From NCBI RefSeq assembly GCF_051201035.1, contig NZ_JBPODR010000004.1, forward strand, positions 56,760-120,759: a stretch of 64,000 nucleotides of DNA. The letters are read 5' to 3'. Positions 44,852 to 53,610 of the stretch are shown piece after piece; position 1 is the stretch's first letter, and each line of letters begins with the position of its first letter. The position numbers were made by a program, and so were the translations under genes. The stretch comes from Thermoanaerobacterium thermosulfurigenes. Lineage in GTDB: Bacteria; Bacillota; Thermoanaerobacteria; Thermoanaerobacterales; Thermoanaerobacteraceae. The notes beneath the pieces were generated by a model, which did no database searches, was not told where the DNA came from, and worked only from the letters and a program-made list of their open reading frames with translations.

Positions 44852-45928
44852 TCAAAACTTAAATAATTCATTGACGGCGTATCGTATTATGAATGAAGAA
44901 TACTTTACTATGTTAAAATTTGTATCGTAAATAAGCTGCTTTATGAGTGGCGTTGTCAAAAACTTTATAAGCCTGTCTATCTTATCGTTATCTACAGTGT
45001 CAATGGCTTTCCTGAACTCTAAAAGCTTCAAATTTGCATTTGAAAGATACGCCATTTCATTTTCAAAGTTACAGCCTGTTGCAATGCTTTTTGCTGCTAA
45101 TGCGCCACCTAAAATTGATGCAAATTGACCAAAACCCAAGAATGGCTCAATGGCGCCTCCTGCGTTTCCCACAAAGTACATGTTTTCATATGTATGTGGA
45201 AATGCATTGCCTGATATGTGTTCATAGTCGTACACGCTTACCACATCATAACTAATCTTCTCTATTTTTAAAAACATCTCCCAGTATTTGTCTATTTCTT
45301 CCTTTGTGATGTAAGGAACTATGAGTGCTAAAACTGCCCTTTTATCGTCAAAAGGTGCAAGGTATACATAACCGCTTTTGCAGTAGACTGTGTTCATCCA
45401 CATTATAAGTGCATTTGGATCGAATTTACCGATTACCTCAGCTATTTTAAGCCTTGTATCAACCAGCGTCTGCCAACATCCTAATTCATTTGGTATCTGA
45501 TGATTTCCAGTCGCTACAATGACATAATCATAAACTTCCTTTAGATTCTTGTAGTCTGCATGGACATTAAAGTTGACATTCGTCTTTAAATTCTTGTATA
45601 GCTGACTTTCTACAGACAATTCTCCTTGCCCTTTCAGCATAAAGTATCCCAGCCTTCTGCCTTTAATAGTGCGAGTGACATTTGGCCCGTGCATTACAAT
45701 CTTGTCTATGTTGTTAAGCGGTGCAATAGCTACATCAAAGTTATTCTTTAAGTATTCCAAAGGATCGTTTATTGGCCTATTTATGACATTTAAAAGTCCT
45801 GCTACATGGTTAAAAGCATCGCCGACTTTCGATTTTCTCTCAAATATATCAGGCTTTATCCCATAAGATTCAAGCCTTATGGCTGCAGTTAAGCCTGCTG
45901 AACCTGCACCTATAATAGCTACTTTCAT
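44852..45928 (-). CDS. FAD-dependent oxidoreductase, geranylgeranyl-reductase-like (copy 2)
   Basis: A 358-residue paralogue of the downstream gene, with VAIIGAGSAGLTAAIRLE, FERKSKVGD, VIVATGNHQ and YFVGNAGGAIEPFLGFGQFASILGG. The FAD-site Asp/Ala of copy 1 (GNAAGFLDP) is changed to GNAGGAIEP, so the two copies may differ in substrate. The start overlaps the stop of the helical-protein gene (ATGA), implying coupled translation and a functional link. Confidence 0.8.
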   Translation of the reverse strand: MKVAIIGAGSAGLTAAIRLESYGIKPDIFERKSKVGDAFNHVAGLLNVINRPINDPLEYLKNNFDVAIAPLNNIDKIVMHGPNVTRTIKGRRLGYFMLKGQGELSVESQLYKNLKTNVNFNVHADYKNLKEVYDYVIVATGNHQIPNELGCWQTLVDTRLKIAEVIGKFDPNALIMWMNTVYCKSGYVYLAPFDDKRAVLALIVPYITKEEIDKYWEMFLKIEKISYDVVSVYDYEHISGNAFPHTYENMYFVGNAGGAIEPFLGFGQFASILGGALAAKSIATGCNFENEMAYLSNANLKLLEFRKAIDTVDNDKIDRLIKFLTTPLIKQLIYDTNFNIVKYSSFIIRYAVNELFKF

Positions 45929-46386
45929 TTATTTTCCCTCGGCGTCGTATATACTATGCTGTTGGGCTCAGTCGGCTTTGACTTTAACGATTCTATGTTC
46001 TGCTGTATGATAGTGATAAATCGCATCTCATCATCCCTCATCTGGGTGAATATCTGCCTTACGTATGGATTAGTTATGCTTATGAGATTCTCGTTGTAAA
46101 ACATTTGCTGATTTATTAGATCCTTCTCTATATCTTGCAAAGCGTCCATCATATCATAAGACATATTTTTCTTCACAAGGGAATCTATCCGCATCGTCTT
46201 TTCAGCAGCGACTATCTTGTCCACATGGTTTAAAGCAGTAATCTCTATCTGCTTTAATACTCCTTTAACTTGACTATCTGGTATGTTTTTGCCGTAATCT
46301 TTTGCCTTTTTGTGTATCACATTTTCGTAATTTTTAGCCTTTTTAAAGGTACTCGATATTATCTCCTGTGGGCTCATATTCTGCAT
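45925..46386 (-). CDS. Helical protein of unknown function, coupled to FAD oxidoreductases
   Basis: A 153-residue protein, predicted nearly all alpha-helical, with spaced Glu and His residues (YENVIHKKAKDYG, ALNHVDKIVAAEKT, MRDDEMRFITIIQQ). This suggests a ferritin-like or spore-coat (CotF-like) four-helix bundle, but no family is certain. It is the first gene of a three-gene operon and overlaps the next gene by four bases. Ribosome site GGTGAT. Confidence 0.65.
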   Translation of the reverse strand: MQNMSPQEIISSTFKKAKNYENVIHKKAKDYGKNIPDSQVKGVLKQIEITALNHVDKIVAAEKTMRIDSLVKKNMSYDMMDALQDIEKDLINQQMFYNENLISITNPYVRQIFTQMRDDEMRFITIIQQNIESLKSKPTEPNSIVYTTPRENK

Positions 46387-46431
46387 TTTGCATCACCGTT
46401 ATTAGATTTTCCATATTGCATCCCTTATATA

Positions 46432-46470
46432 CATAAAAAGAGGCCTCACCACATATATGTGAAGCCTCAA
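46432..46470 (-). terminator. Terminator of ldh
   Basis: GAGGCTTCACATATATGTG pairs (one mismatch) with the following TGAGGCCTC half and ends in TTTTTATG on the minus strand, 12 bases after the ldh stop. Confidence 0.85.
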
Positions 46471-46481
46471 AAAATATTTAA

Positions 46482-47417
46482 TCATATATCCAATTGCTTT
46501 ATGACATCTGCCATGACATTTGCCGAATGCCTAAACTTCTCCACTTCTTCGTCAGATAAAGGCAAGTCCAAAATCCTTGCGACACCATTCCTGCCTACGA
46601 TAGACGGCAAGCTTAATGAAACATCTTTCACGCCGTACTGTCCATTTAATGGAGATGATACTGTGAGGATGGAATTTTCATCTCTTAAGATGCACTCAAC
46701 AATCCTTCTCACTGCAACTGCGACAGCATAGTATGTAGCACCTTTTTTGTCTATTATCTTGTAAGCAGCGTTTACGACCTCATCTTCTACTTCTTTCCTA
46801 AAATTCGTATTGCAAACGCGACCACATATGCTGCAGTATTCATTAAATGATATTCCAGATATGTTTGTTATGCTCCATGCCGCAAACTCGCTATCTCCAT
46901 GCTCACCGATTATCCTTCCGTGGACATTTCTTGGATCTATATTGCAGTGCTTACTTAATAGATACCTAAACCTCGAGCTATCAAGAACAGTGCCAGAACC
47001 GAAAACTCTACCCCATGGAAGTCCAGAAATCTTGTATGTAACGTACGTAAGTATATCTACAGGATTTGTCACAATCAAATATATAGCCTTGTCATTGTGC
47101 TTTAAAAGCTCAGGTATCATAGACTTAAATATAGCAGTATTTTTCTTCACCAGGTCAAGCCGCGTCTCTCCCGGTTTTTGAGCAGCACCTGCTGTCACAA
47201 CTATTACATCTGCCCCTTCCACATCTTTGTAGTCGCCAGCATACACATTTACTGGTTGTATTAGCGGTATGCCGTGGCTTATGTCCAGTGCATCACCTAT
47301 AGCCTTGTCCTTATTCAAATCTACCAATACGATATCTGTTACAGTCCCACTTAATGCCAACGTAAATGCCGATGTTGCACCGACGAAACCAGATCCTATT
47401 ATCGCTACCTTACTCAT
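46482..47417 (-). CDS. ldh: L-lactate dehydrogenase
   Basis: A 311-residue enzyme with NAD loop IGSGFVGATSAFTLAL, substrate loop AGAAQKPGETRLDLV (with the discriminating Gln of lactate dehydrogenases), TNPVDI, and catalytic His in GRIIGEHGDSEFA. It reduces pyruvate to L-lactate with NADH, a main fermentation route. ATG 47417 follows TTAGGAGG; the longer frame to 47546 would begin upstream of the promoter. It is a single-gene unit. Confidence 0.96.
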   Translation of the reverse strand: MSKVAIIGSGFVGATSAFTLALSGTVTDIVLVDLNKDKAIGDALDISHGIPLIQPVNVYAGDYKDVEGADVIVVTAGAAQKPGETRLDLVKKNTAIFKSMIPELLKHNDKAIYLIVTNPVDILTYVTYKISGLPWGRVFGSGTVLDSSRFRYLLSKHCNIDPRNVHGRIIGEHGDSEFAAWSITNISGISFNEYCSICGRVCNTNFRKEVEDEVVNAAYKIIDKKGATYYAVAVAVRRIVECILRDENSILTVSSPLNGQYGVKDVSLSLPSIVGRNGVARILDLPLSDEEVEKFRHSANVMADVIKQLDI

Positions 47418-47457
47418 GAAATCGCCTCCTAAATAATATGTATTTTCTCTTAATAAT

Positions 47458-47487
47458 ATTATAACATAGTTTTGGTGAAATTGTCTA
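47458..47487 (-). promoter_or_regulatory. Promoter of ldh
   Basis: TAGACA (47487-47482), 18-base spacer and TATAAT (47463-47458) on the minus strand, 40 bases from the start codon. Confidence 0.7.
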
Positions 47488-47600
47488 AATTTTAATCTTA
47501 TTTTGTCCTTATTGCTTTGAAATATTATTGGTTTAAAAATAAACACAAGTGGAATATTAGAAGTAAGTATATGAATGCTTTGTGAAAGGATTGAGTTTAA

Positions 47601-48128
47601 ATGAGCGATATAGATGAGATAAAAAAATTGATGGAAAGACTTACAGAAAGCGAAAAAGACAAAGAGGAAGCCAGCAAAAAGATGCAGGAAGTATTAAGCA
47701 AATCCATTAGAGAGGTAAAAGAAATACTGCTGACATTAAAAAAATACATAGCTAATGAAAATGTAACATTAAGAAGCTACAGCGGCAAAACATTCACCAC
47801 CGGGGAAGGAATCATAATCTACGATAGAGGCATAGACGAAAAAATAATCTTAAAATCAGACGGAAGCTTTTACCTTTATAAAGTAGAAAATGACCAGTTG
47901 GTGACAGAAAAAATAGAGGATTTAGACATTCACGACTATATGAGCTACGACACTCTCTTTGATAGCGTGAAAAAATCTTTGATAAAATGCATACAGAAAA
48001 ACGAAGAAGACATATTGGCATACAAAAGCACTATGCTTAAAATCGACAAGTACAACAAAGATTTAGAGGAGATATTGGCTTTAAAAAATACGACTGAAGA
48101 AAATAAGTTAAACGAACAAAAGCAATAA
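47601..48128 (+). CDS. Hypothetical coiled-coil protein
   Basis: A 175-residue charged protein. Residues 1-50 form a Lys/Glu-rich heptad-like helix (DEIKKLMERLTESEKDKEEA) and the C-terminal third is again helical. Between them a beta-rich middle contains FTTGEGIIIYDRG and SFYLYKV. No signal peptide or known domain is seen. GAAAGGATTGAG precedes the ATG. It is divergent from ldh and 150 bases before the DUF881 gene. Function unknown. Confidence 0.65.
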   Translation: MSDIDEIKKLMERLTESEKDKEEASKKMQEVLSKSIREVKEILLTLKKYIANENVTLRSYSGKTFTTGEGIIIYDRGIDEKIILKSDGSFYLYKVENDQLVTEKIEDLDIHDYMSYDTLFDSVKKSLIKCIQKNEEDILAYKSTMLKIDKYNKDLEEILALKNTTEENKLNEQKQ

Positions 48129-48278
48129 TTTTCATAAAAATAAATTTTTGTTACCGATGTGTTACACAATATTAATATTTTTTTAATAAATTTTATCTTT
48201 ATACGTGATATTATTATATATAGAATGAAAATGAAGTTTTCATAAATTGATGTATCAGCCCATGGGGAGGATGAAAAA

Positions 48279-49013
48279 ATGAAGGGTAAGGTTTTTCAGG
48301 TTGTTTCTTTTGTCATGGTGTTTTTAATGATGGGCTTTATGATATCAATGGAATTTAAGACAATACAAGGCAGTGTAAAGACTGCAGCAGATACATCTCG
48401 CGGAAGCAGCGTAAATGTTGATGAGCTAAGCAGCGAACTGCAAAACATGACTGACGAAAGAAATGCCTTAAAGCAGCAAGTGGCAGATCTTAATCAAAAG
48501 CTTGATGAATTAAACAGCTCATCTTCAAAATACGAAGCGACTCTAAATGCTCTGTCACAAGATGTAGAAAAGTATAAAGAGCTTGCAGGTTTTACTGCCA
48601 TGACAGGTCCAGGAGTCATAGTCACTTTAAACGACAGCGACCTTCAGCCAAAAGATGGAGAAGATCCAAATATGTTTTTGGTACACGATGAAGACCTGAT
48701 AAAAGTAGTAAACGAGCTAAAAGCAGGTGGTGCTGAAGCCATATCTATAAATGACCAAAGGCTTATAGCTACATCTGAAATAAGGTGTGTAGGACCTACC
48801 ATCAACATAAATTCTACAAGATATGCCCCTCCATACGTCATAAAAGCAATTGGAAATCCTGACACATTAGAAGCTTCACTAAACCTTAAAGGTGGCATTG
48901 TAGACACTCTTAAATACTATGGGATAAAAGTGGACATACAGACATCTAAAAACATCGTAGTCCCTGCCTACACAGATCCCATAAGCTTAAAATACGCTAA
49001 AGCGACAAATTAA
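48279..49013 (+). CDS. DUF881 (YlxW/YlxX-like) membrane-anchored protein
   Basis: A 244-residue protein with a single N-terminal membrane helix (VVSFVMVFLMMGFMISM), a coiled-coil at residues 45-105, then the DUF881 domain. That domain includes GPGVIVTLNDSD, LIKVVNELKAGGAEAISINDQRL and IRCVGPTININ. In Bacillus such proteins are encoded near division genes, but their role is unsettled. It probably sits on the outer face of the membrane. Ribosome site GGGGAGG. Confidence 0.85.
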   Translation: MKGKVFQVVSFVMVFLMMGFMISMEFKTIQGSVKTAADTSRGSSVNVDELSSELQNMTDERNALKQQVADLNQKLDELNSSSSKYEATLNALSQDVEKYKELAGFTAMTGPGVIVTLNDSDLQPKDGEDPNMFLVHDEDLIKVVNELKAGGAEAISINDQRLIATSEIRCVGPTININSTRYAPPYVIKAIGNPDTLEASLNLKGGIVDTLKYYGIKVDIQTSKNIVVPAYTDPISLKYAKATN

Positions 49014-49042
49014 CTTTGCCTCTTACCTTAATACATTTTATT

Positions 49043-49074
49043 AAGATAGGTTCAGTCATGACTGAACCTATCTT
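49043..49074. terminator. Bidirectional terminator between the DUF881 and GNAT genes
   Basis: AAGATAGGTTCAGT pairs with ACTGAACCTATCTT (14 bp, four-base loop). It overlaps the last codons of the minus-strand gene and ends in TTTTATC on the plus strand. Confidence 0.85.
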
Positions 49075-50164
49075 TTATCTTGTTTATTATTTTATTTTCA
49101 GCGATGATATAGTAAAGGTAAAACCTGCCTGCAACAGAAGGGTATGAAGCAACAAGCCTCATGTTCCTCTTTTTATCCTTAGTCCAATCTTCTTTGTACT
49201 TTTCGTCTCCTCTTAAAAAGTCGTAGACTTCATCTCCGACTTCTATTGAGCGCTTTATCGATAAACCTAATGTTACAGCACCAACGCTTAATCTGCTGTA
49301 ATCCAAATCATATCCACTTATGTAGTAATACCTTTTTCCACCTACATGGTAACTTAATAAGCTCGCTACGATTTTATCGCCGTCTTTTAATTCAAACAAG
49401 CTTAAAATACCCCTATTGAAAAAGTCAAATGCCAAAGCCTTATGAAAATCCCTAACCCTTTTAGAATAAAATGCACCCGGCATATGTCTTTTTCTCCACC
49501 TTGCCTGATGCAGCTCTATTAGTCTATCCATTGAATCGTCTATATCATTTTCATCTGCGACGCTCATAAAACTTCCATCGCACTTTGTGAAAAATCTCTT
49601 GATCTCATACTTTATATTTCTTCTAAATTTGCCGTCAAGAGTGCTTAAGTATTCATCCCACGTTGCCGGCAACTTTATATATGGGCATACATCTTGAATA
49701 TCGTAATCGTAGTAAAGCCAGCTATCCATTATATACGGATATATGCCGCTGCTTTCTGGAAGGTGCTCCAAGTCTAATACCGTAAATCTATCTATCGCAG
49801 ACTCCAGATACTTTATAAGTGAACGATAAAAAATATCTTCATATCCGTATTTCACTATAAAGTCAAGGTAATCGCTGTTATTAGAGCCTATGAATTTTAT
49901 CCTCTTTATAGGAAGTCCCATCTCACCAAATGTAATCATAAAAGGAGCTATTCCAATAGGGCCTTGATCGCCAACCACCAAAAGAATCCACAGTTTTTTG
50001 CCGCCGCCAAAATACTTCCACCAATTCACGACCCATTCAAAAGTGTTGAAAGGGTACACCTTAGAATTCTCCTCCAGTTGATGCCATATATCCTTGATGC
50101 TTAAAAGAGTCTTTACGTCCCTCACTATCTTTATCTCTATGTCAAGTATCTTTCTTTCATCCAT
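49052..50164 (-). CDS. GNAT/FemAB-like acyltransferase (CelD/BioF2-like family)
   Basis: A 370-residue cytoplasmic protein with the Acetyltransf_6 organisation. N-terminal WVVNWWKYFGGGKKLWILLV and APFMI precede the C-terminal half with FRRNIKYEIKRF, LIELHQARWRKR, VASLLSYHVGGKRYYYISGYD and YDFLRGDEKYKEDW. Such proteins transfer acyl or aminoacyl groups in cell envelope or polysaccharide synthesis; the substrate is unknown. ATG 50164 follows TGGAGG. It overlaps the DedA gene end by 28 bases. Confidence 0.82.
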   Translation of the reverse strand: MDERKILDIEIKIVRDVKTLLSIKDIWHQLEENSKVYPFNTFEWVVNWWKYFGGGKKLWILLVVGDQGPIGIAPFMITFGEMGLPIKRIKFIGSNNSDYLDFIVKYGYEDIFYRSLIKYLESAIDRFTVLDLEHLPESSGIYPYIMDSWLYYDYDIQDVCPYIKLPATWDEYLSTLDGKFRRNIKYEIKRFFTKCDGSFMSVADENDIDDSMDRLIELHQARWRKRHMPGAFYSKRVRDFHKALAFDFFNRGILSLFELKDGDKIVASLLSYHVGGKRYYYISGYDLDYSRLSVGAVTLGLSIKRSIEVGDEVYDFLRGDEKYKEDWTKDKKRNMRLVASYPSVAGRFYLYYIIAENKIINKIKDRFSHD

Positions 50165-50757
50165 AAAAATATCCTCCAAACGACGTACATAAATAGGATA
50201 AAGCCTACAAGCATTAACAAATAACTCCACCATGGGTACGTCCTGCCGATTAAATCTATCTTCAAAATCTGCATCGACACTAAATACGAAACAGACGTCC
50301 AAAAAAGTGACCATAAAAGATCGCCAATGGCAGAAAACACAAAAAACGACTTGAAATCCATCCTTGTTATGCCTGAAGCCCAGATAGCAGGCGTCCTTGG
50401 CAGCCCTATGAGGCGCCCTAAAAGGTTAGTAACACCACCATACTTCGAAAACCACCGATCCATACCTTCTAAGTCTTTAACAGTTATCTTTAAAAAATGG
50501 CCATACTTTTCTACAAAAGTCCTGCCTGATTTGGCACCTATTATGTACGCTAATACATTACCTGACACATTCCCTAATGCTGCAATCAAAACTACAGCCA
50601 AAAAGCTCATCTGTCCTCTTGATATAAGGTAACCCGCCGCAAGAAAAAGTATCTCCACAGGTCCCGGCATCCCAGTGCCTTCAACCAACAATGACAGAAA
50701 CAATGCCAAGTAACCGTAATCTATTATTAAGCTGTATAAGATATTAGTGTTCTCCAT
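50137..50757 (-). CDS. DedA/VTT-family membrane protein
   Basis: A 206-residue protein with about five membrane segments and the family motif GTGMPGPVEILFLAAGYL, then GNVSGNVLAYIIGAKSGR and FSKYGGVTNLLGRLIGLPRTPAIWASGI. DedA proteins are thought to be lipid flippases or scramblases supporting envelope growth. Translational overlap with the acyltransferase suggests a joint envelope role. Ribosome site GGAAGG. Confidence 0.9.
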   Translation of the reverse strand: MENTNILYSLIIDYGYLALFLSLLVEGTGMPGPVEILFLAAGYLISRGQMSFLAVVLIAALGNVSGNVLAYIIGAKSGRTFVEKYGHFLKITVKDLEGMDRWFSKYGGVTNLLGRLIGLPRTPAIWASGITRMDFKSFFVFSAIGDLLWSLFWTSVSYLVSMQILKIDLIGRTYPWWSYLLMLVGFILFMYVVWRIFLWMKERYLT

Positions 50758-50827
50758 AATTACCTTCCAATCAAAAATTTCTAATAATAGTATACAACTT
50801 TATCGCAAAATTTAAAAGTAAATGGCA

Positions 50828-50853
50828 CAATAAAAAAGAGCCTTTAGGCTCTC
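50828..50853 (-). terminator. Terminator of the galT-maltokinase-glgA operon
   Basis: AGAGCC-TAAA-GGCTCT followed by TTTTTATT on the minus strand, 12 bases after the glycosyltransferase stop. Confidence 0.88.
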
Positions 50854-50864
50854 AAAAAATCAAT

Positions 50865-52031
50865 TTATTTTTTGTAATTTTCGATGACATTTTTGTAAAG
50901 GTCATAAGTCTTTTTTGCAATTGATTCCCAACTAAACATGTCTTCTACTCTCCTTCTGCCATTTGCACCGAATAAAGCAGCCAAATCCCTATCATCAAGG
51001 AGAATATTGATTTTTTCAGCTAATTCATAGGAATTGCCAGGCTCCACTAAGAATCCTGTTTCTCCATCTACGACTACTTCTTTTATTCCACCTGTAGCGC
51101 TGGCAACAACCGGCGTGCTGCATGCCATTGCCTCAAGATTTATAATGCCAAAAGGCTCGTATATGGATGGACATACAAAAACATCGGCATTGCTGTAAAG
51201 CTCTATGACTTCTTCCTTTGAAACCATCTTGTCAATCCAGATGATGTTTTCATAAAGCTTGACTTTTTCCTCCATCTCTTCCTTGATTTCCTGTGTATCA
51301 GGTGATGAAGCGCACAACACGACTTTTACATCCTGTGGCAAATATTTTACAGCATCTATAAGATGAATTATTCCCTTTTGTCTTGATATCCTTCCTACAA
51401 ATAAAATGTACCTTCCCTCTATTCCGTATTTTTCTCTTGCCATGTTTGAATCCGTCTTCTTGTATTGATTTAAGTCTATCCCATTGTAGATAACCTCAAT
51501 CTTATCTTCTGGCACATTGTAGCACTTCATGATATCTTTTTTAGAATCATTTGAGACAGCTATTATCTTGTCTGCCGCCTCAACACCTGTCCTCTCCATC
51601 CATGTGCTTAGGTGATACCCATTTCCAAGCTGCTCTTCCTTCCAAGGCCTAAGAGGCTCCAAGCTATGAATAGTGACAATAAGCGGTATATCGTAAAGCA
51701 TCTTCGCCAGAAAACCTGCCATAAACGTGTACCATGTGTGACAGTGAACAATATCTGACGAAATCGCATCACTTACCATGGCAATATCTGTTGTCAATGG
51801 TCCTAACACTTTTTTAAATTTATCGTCAGAAGCTTTTTTTAACATCTCCCATTCTCTGTAGCCTTTTACTTCCATGTTTTCAAAATGATTATCCTGATCT
51901 CCAAAGCATCTGACATCAACATTCATAAGCTTTGACAATTCCCTCGTCAAATAATCCACATGGACACCTGCGCCACCGTAAATATTAGGCGGAAACTCGT
52001 TCGTAAATAAAGTGACCTTCAAATTATCCAT
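50865..52031 (-). CDS. GT4 glycogen/maltose-1-phosphate synthase-like glycosyltransferase
   Basis: A 388-residue GT-B enzyme. Its N-terminus LFTNEFPPNIYGGAGVHVDYLTREL and PLRPWKEEQLGNGYHLSTWMERT match the actinobacterial-type GlgA/GlgM group in GT4. Donor-binding residues lie in FVGRISRQKG and EPFGIINLEAMA. Such enzymes use ADP- or UDP-glucose to extend alpha-glucan or make maltose 1-phosphate. The maltokinase-like gene overlapping it upstream supports an alpha-1,4-glucan/maltose-phosphate role. Start after GGAGGTATACA. Confidence 0.84.
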   Translation of the reverse strand: MDNLKVTLFTNEFPPNIYGGAGVHVDYLTRELSKLMNVDVRCFGDQDNHFENMEVKGYREWEMLKKASDDKFKKVLGPLTTDIAMVSDAISSDIVHCHTWYTFMAGFLAKMLYDIPLIVTIHSLEPLRPWKEEQLGNGYHLSTWMERTGVEAADKIIAVSNDSKKDIMKCYNVPEDKIEVIYNGIDLNQYKKTDSNMAREKYGIEGRYILFVGRISRQKGIIHLIDAVKYLPQDVKVVLCASSPDTQEIKEEMEEKVKLYENIIWIDKMVSKEEVIELYSNADVFVCPSIYEPFGIINLEAMACSTPVVASATGGIKEVVVDGETGFLVEPGNSYELAEKINILLDDRDLAALFGANGRRRVEDMFSWESIAKKTYDLYKNVIENYKK

Positions 52032-53610
52032 TGTATACCTCCAAACTTGAAATATTTTTTAATTCATCTATGCACTCAATAATGCCCTTTAAAGGTATCT
52101 TAAACCAAGATGGCCTGTTGTTGACCTCATAAATTGCTTCAAACACAGCTTTATCCAGCTTAAACAAGGCTAAAATGGCAGTAATGTATTTTTCATCAGG
52201 TATTAAATCTGCATCGTGTTCATCGATTAGATTTACATAGCTTTCAACAAATACGTTTGTTATAACGGTTGCCCATGCGGACAAAAGATTTTCTACTTTT
52301 TCTAAATCAATACCATCTTCACCATTTTCCTTGTGAGCAAAAAACTGTGAGTAAGCGGCATAATCAAATGACCTTATCATGCCAGCCACATCTTTTAAAG
52401 GTGACATGTGCCTACTCCTCTCAGAAATAGGTTTTGTAGGCTCTCCCTCAAAGTCTATAAGTATATAACCGTCTTCTTTCTTTAAAAGCTGCTCTAAGTG
52501 CAAATCACCATGGCATCTTAGATATTTGCCAAAGTATGGCGATAAAGATTTAATATTTTCGATGCTTTCCATCAATAAATTCTTATCATCCATTATTTCT
52601 TTTATAAGGCTTTCGACATCTCCACTGTAATCCTGATTTTTCATATAATCCAAAAGCAAATTAAAATTAGATATTATCTGATTTATAATCTCATCTATGT
52701 TAGACTCATCGGGCTCTAAGACGCCAAAATTGCCTTCATTAATAAGTGACAGCTTAATGTGCATATTGGCAATAAGTTCTGCTATCTTTTTTACTTCGCC
52801 TATATAATCACCGCAATTTTTGTATACAAAGCTTACAAAGTCGCTACCGTCGTATTTTTTTAGAAGCTCTTTTAAGTATTTCTGTGTGTACTGCCACATG
52901 TCTTCTACATTTTCGATGTACTGTGAAAACATTGAAAGAGTGTATATAGTTCCTTTACCATCGTCGTACAAAAAATACCCTCTAATATCCTGAACATCAT
53001 GAAAACCGTACTTTCTAAGCATGTAAGTCATTTCAAGATCGGGATTCATGCCATTAGCCATTCTCCTAAAAGTCTTAACTATCTCGTTTTTACTAAGCAA
53101 TGTAAGGCTATTGCTGGACTTGTTGTTTAATCTTTTTGAGCTGTATATGTCATGGTTTAAAATCATATAAGGCTTAAGTCGGCTACCTGATTTAAACTCA
53201 ATTTTCCTTCCACTTCTTAATATATCATCTAAGCATCTGATGTACTCCACATCGTCAACCGCATCATATACTCCGTACACGCAATCACCACCATCATATA
53301 TGGCAAGACAGCTATCATCAAAAGAATTCTTTCTTACAATAATAGGAAAATAATACCGAGATTTTTTTTCTTCACCGCTTATGGTTTCAAAAATAAAATC
53401 TATAAGTGCTGCAATAATAATAAACGATCTATCAATACCTAATATAGCATAGTCAAAAAGCATCTTGTCTTTTATATAAGAGGCCTTTTCCTGAAACCAT
53501 CTGAATTCTTGAACCTTGTCATCTTTGATGGTTTTTACAATATAATCCATCTTCGACAAGAAACCATCAAAATCTCCTTCTCCAATGTGCACATAAACCA
53601 TTCCTTTCAA
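52024..53610 (-). CDS. Maltokinase-like protein (Pep2/Mak family)
   Basis: A 528-residue aminoglycoside-phosphotransferase-fold kinase. The C-terminal catalytic block LRCHGDLHLEQLL, LIDFEGEPTKP and SPLKDVAGMIRSFDYAAY is the signature of maltokinases, which make maltose 1-phosphate from maltose and ATP. The N-terminal half is more divergent. TTG 53610 abuts the galT stop; GTG 53592, nine bases after AAAGGA, could be the true start. It overlaps the glycosyltransferase gene by eight bases. Confidence 0.8.
   Translation of the reverse strand: MKGMVYVHIGEGDFDGFLSKMDYIVKTIKDDKVQEFRWFQEKASYIKDKMLFDYAILGIDRSFIIIAALIDFIFETISGEEKKSRYYFPIIVRKNSFDDSCLAIYDGGDCVYGVYDAVDDVEYIRCLDDILRSGRKIEFKSGSRLKPYMILNHDIYSSKRLNNKSSNSLTLLSKNEIVKTFRRMANGMNPDLEMTYMLRKYGFHDVQDIRGYFLYDDGKGTIYTLSMFSQYIENVEDMWQYTQKYLKELLKKYDGSDFVSFVYKNCGDYIGEVKKIAELIANMHIKLSLINEGNFGVLEPDESNIDEIINQIISNFNLLLDYMKNQDYSGDVESLIKEIMDDKNLLMESIENIKSLSPYFGKYLRCHGDLHLEQLLKKEDGYILIDFEGEPTKPISERSRHMSPLKDVAGMIRSFDYAAYSQFFAHKENGEDGIDLEKVENLLSAWATVITNVFVESYVNLIDEHDADLIPDEKYITAILALFKLDKAVFEAIYEVNNRPSWFKIPLKGIIECIDELKNISSLEVYNG

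Noticed and set aside
46482..47546. Longer N-terminus for lactate dehydrogenase
   Set aside because: The added 43 residues would start upstream of the promoter boxes and precede the conserved MSKVAIIGSG start.
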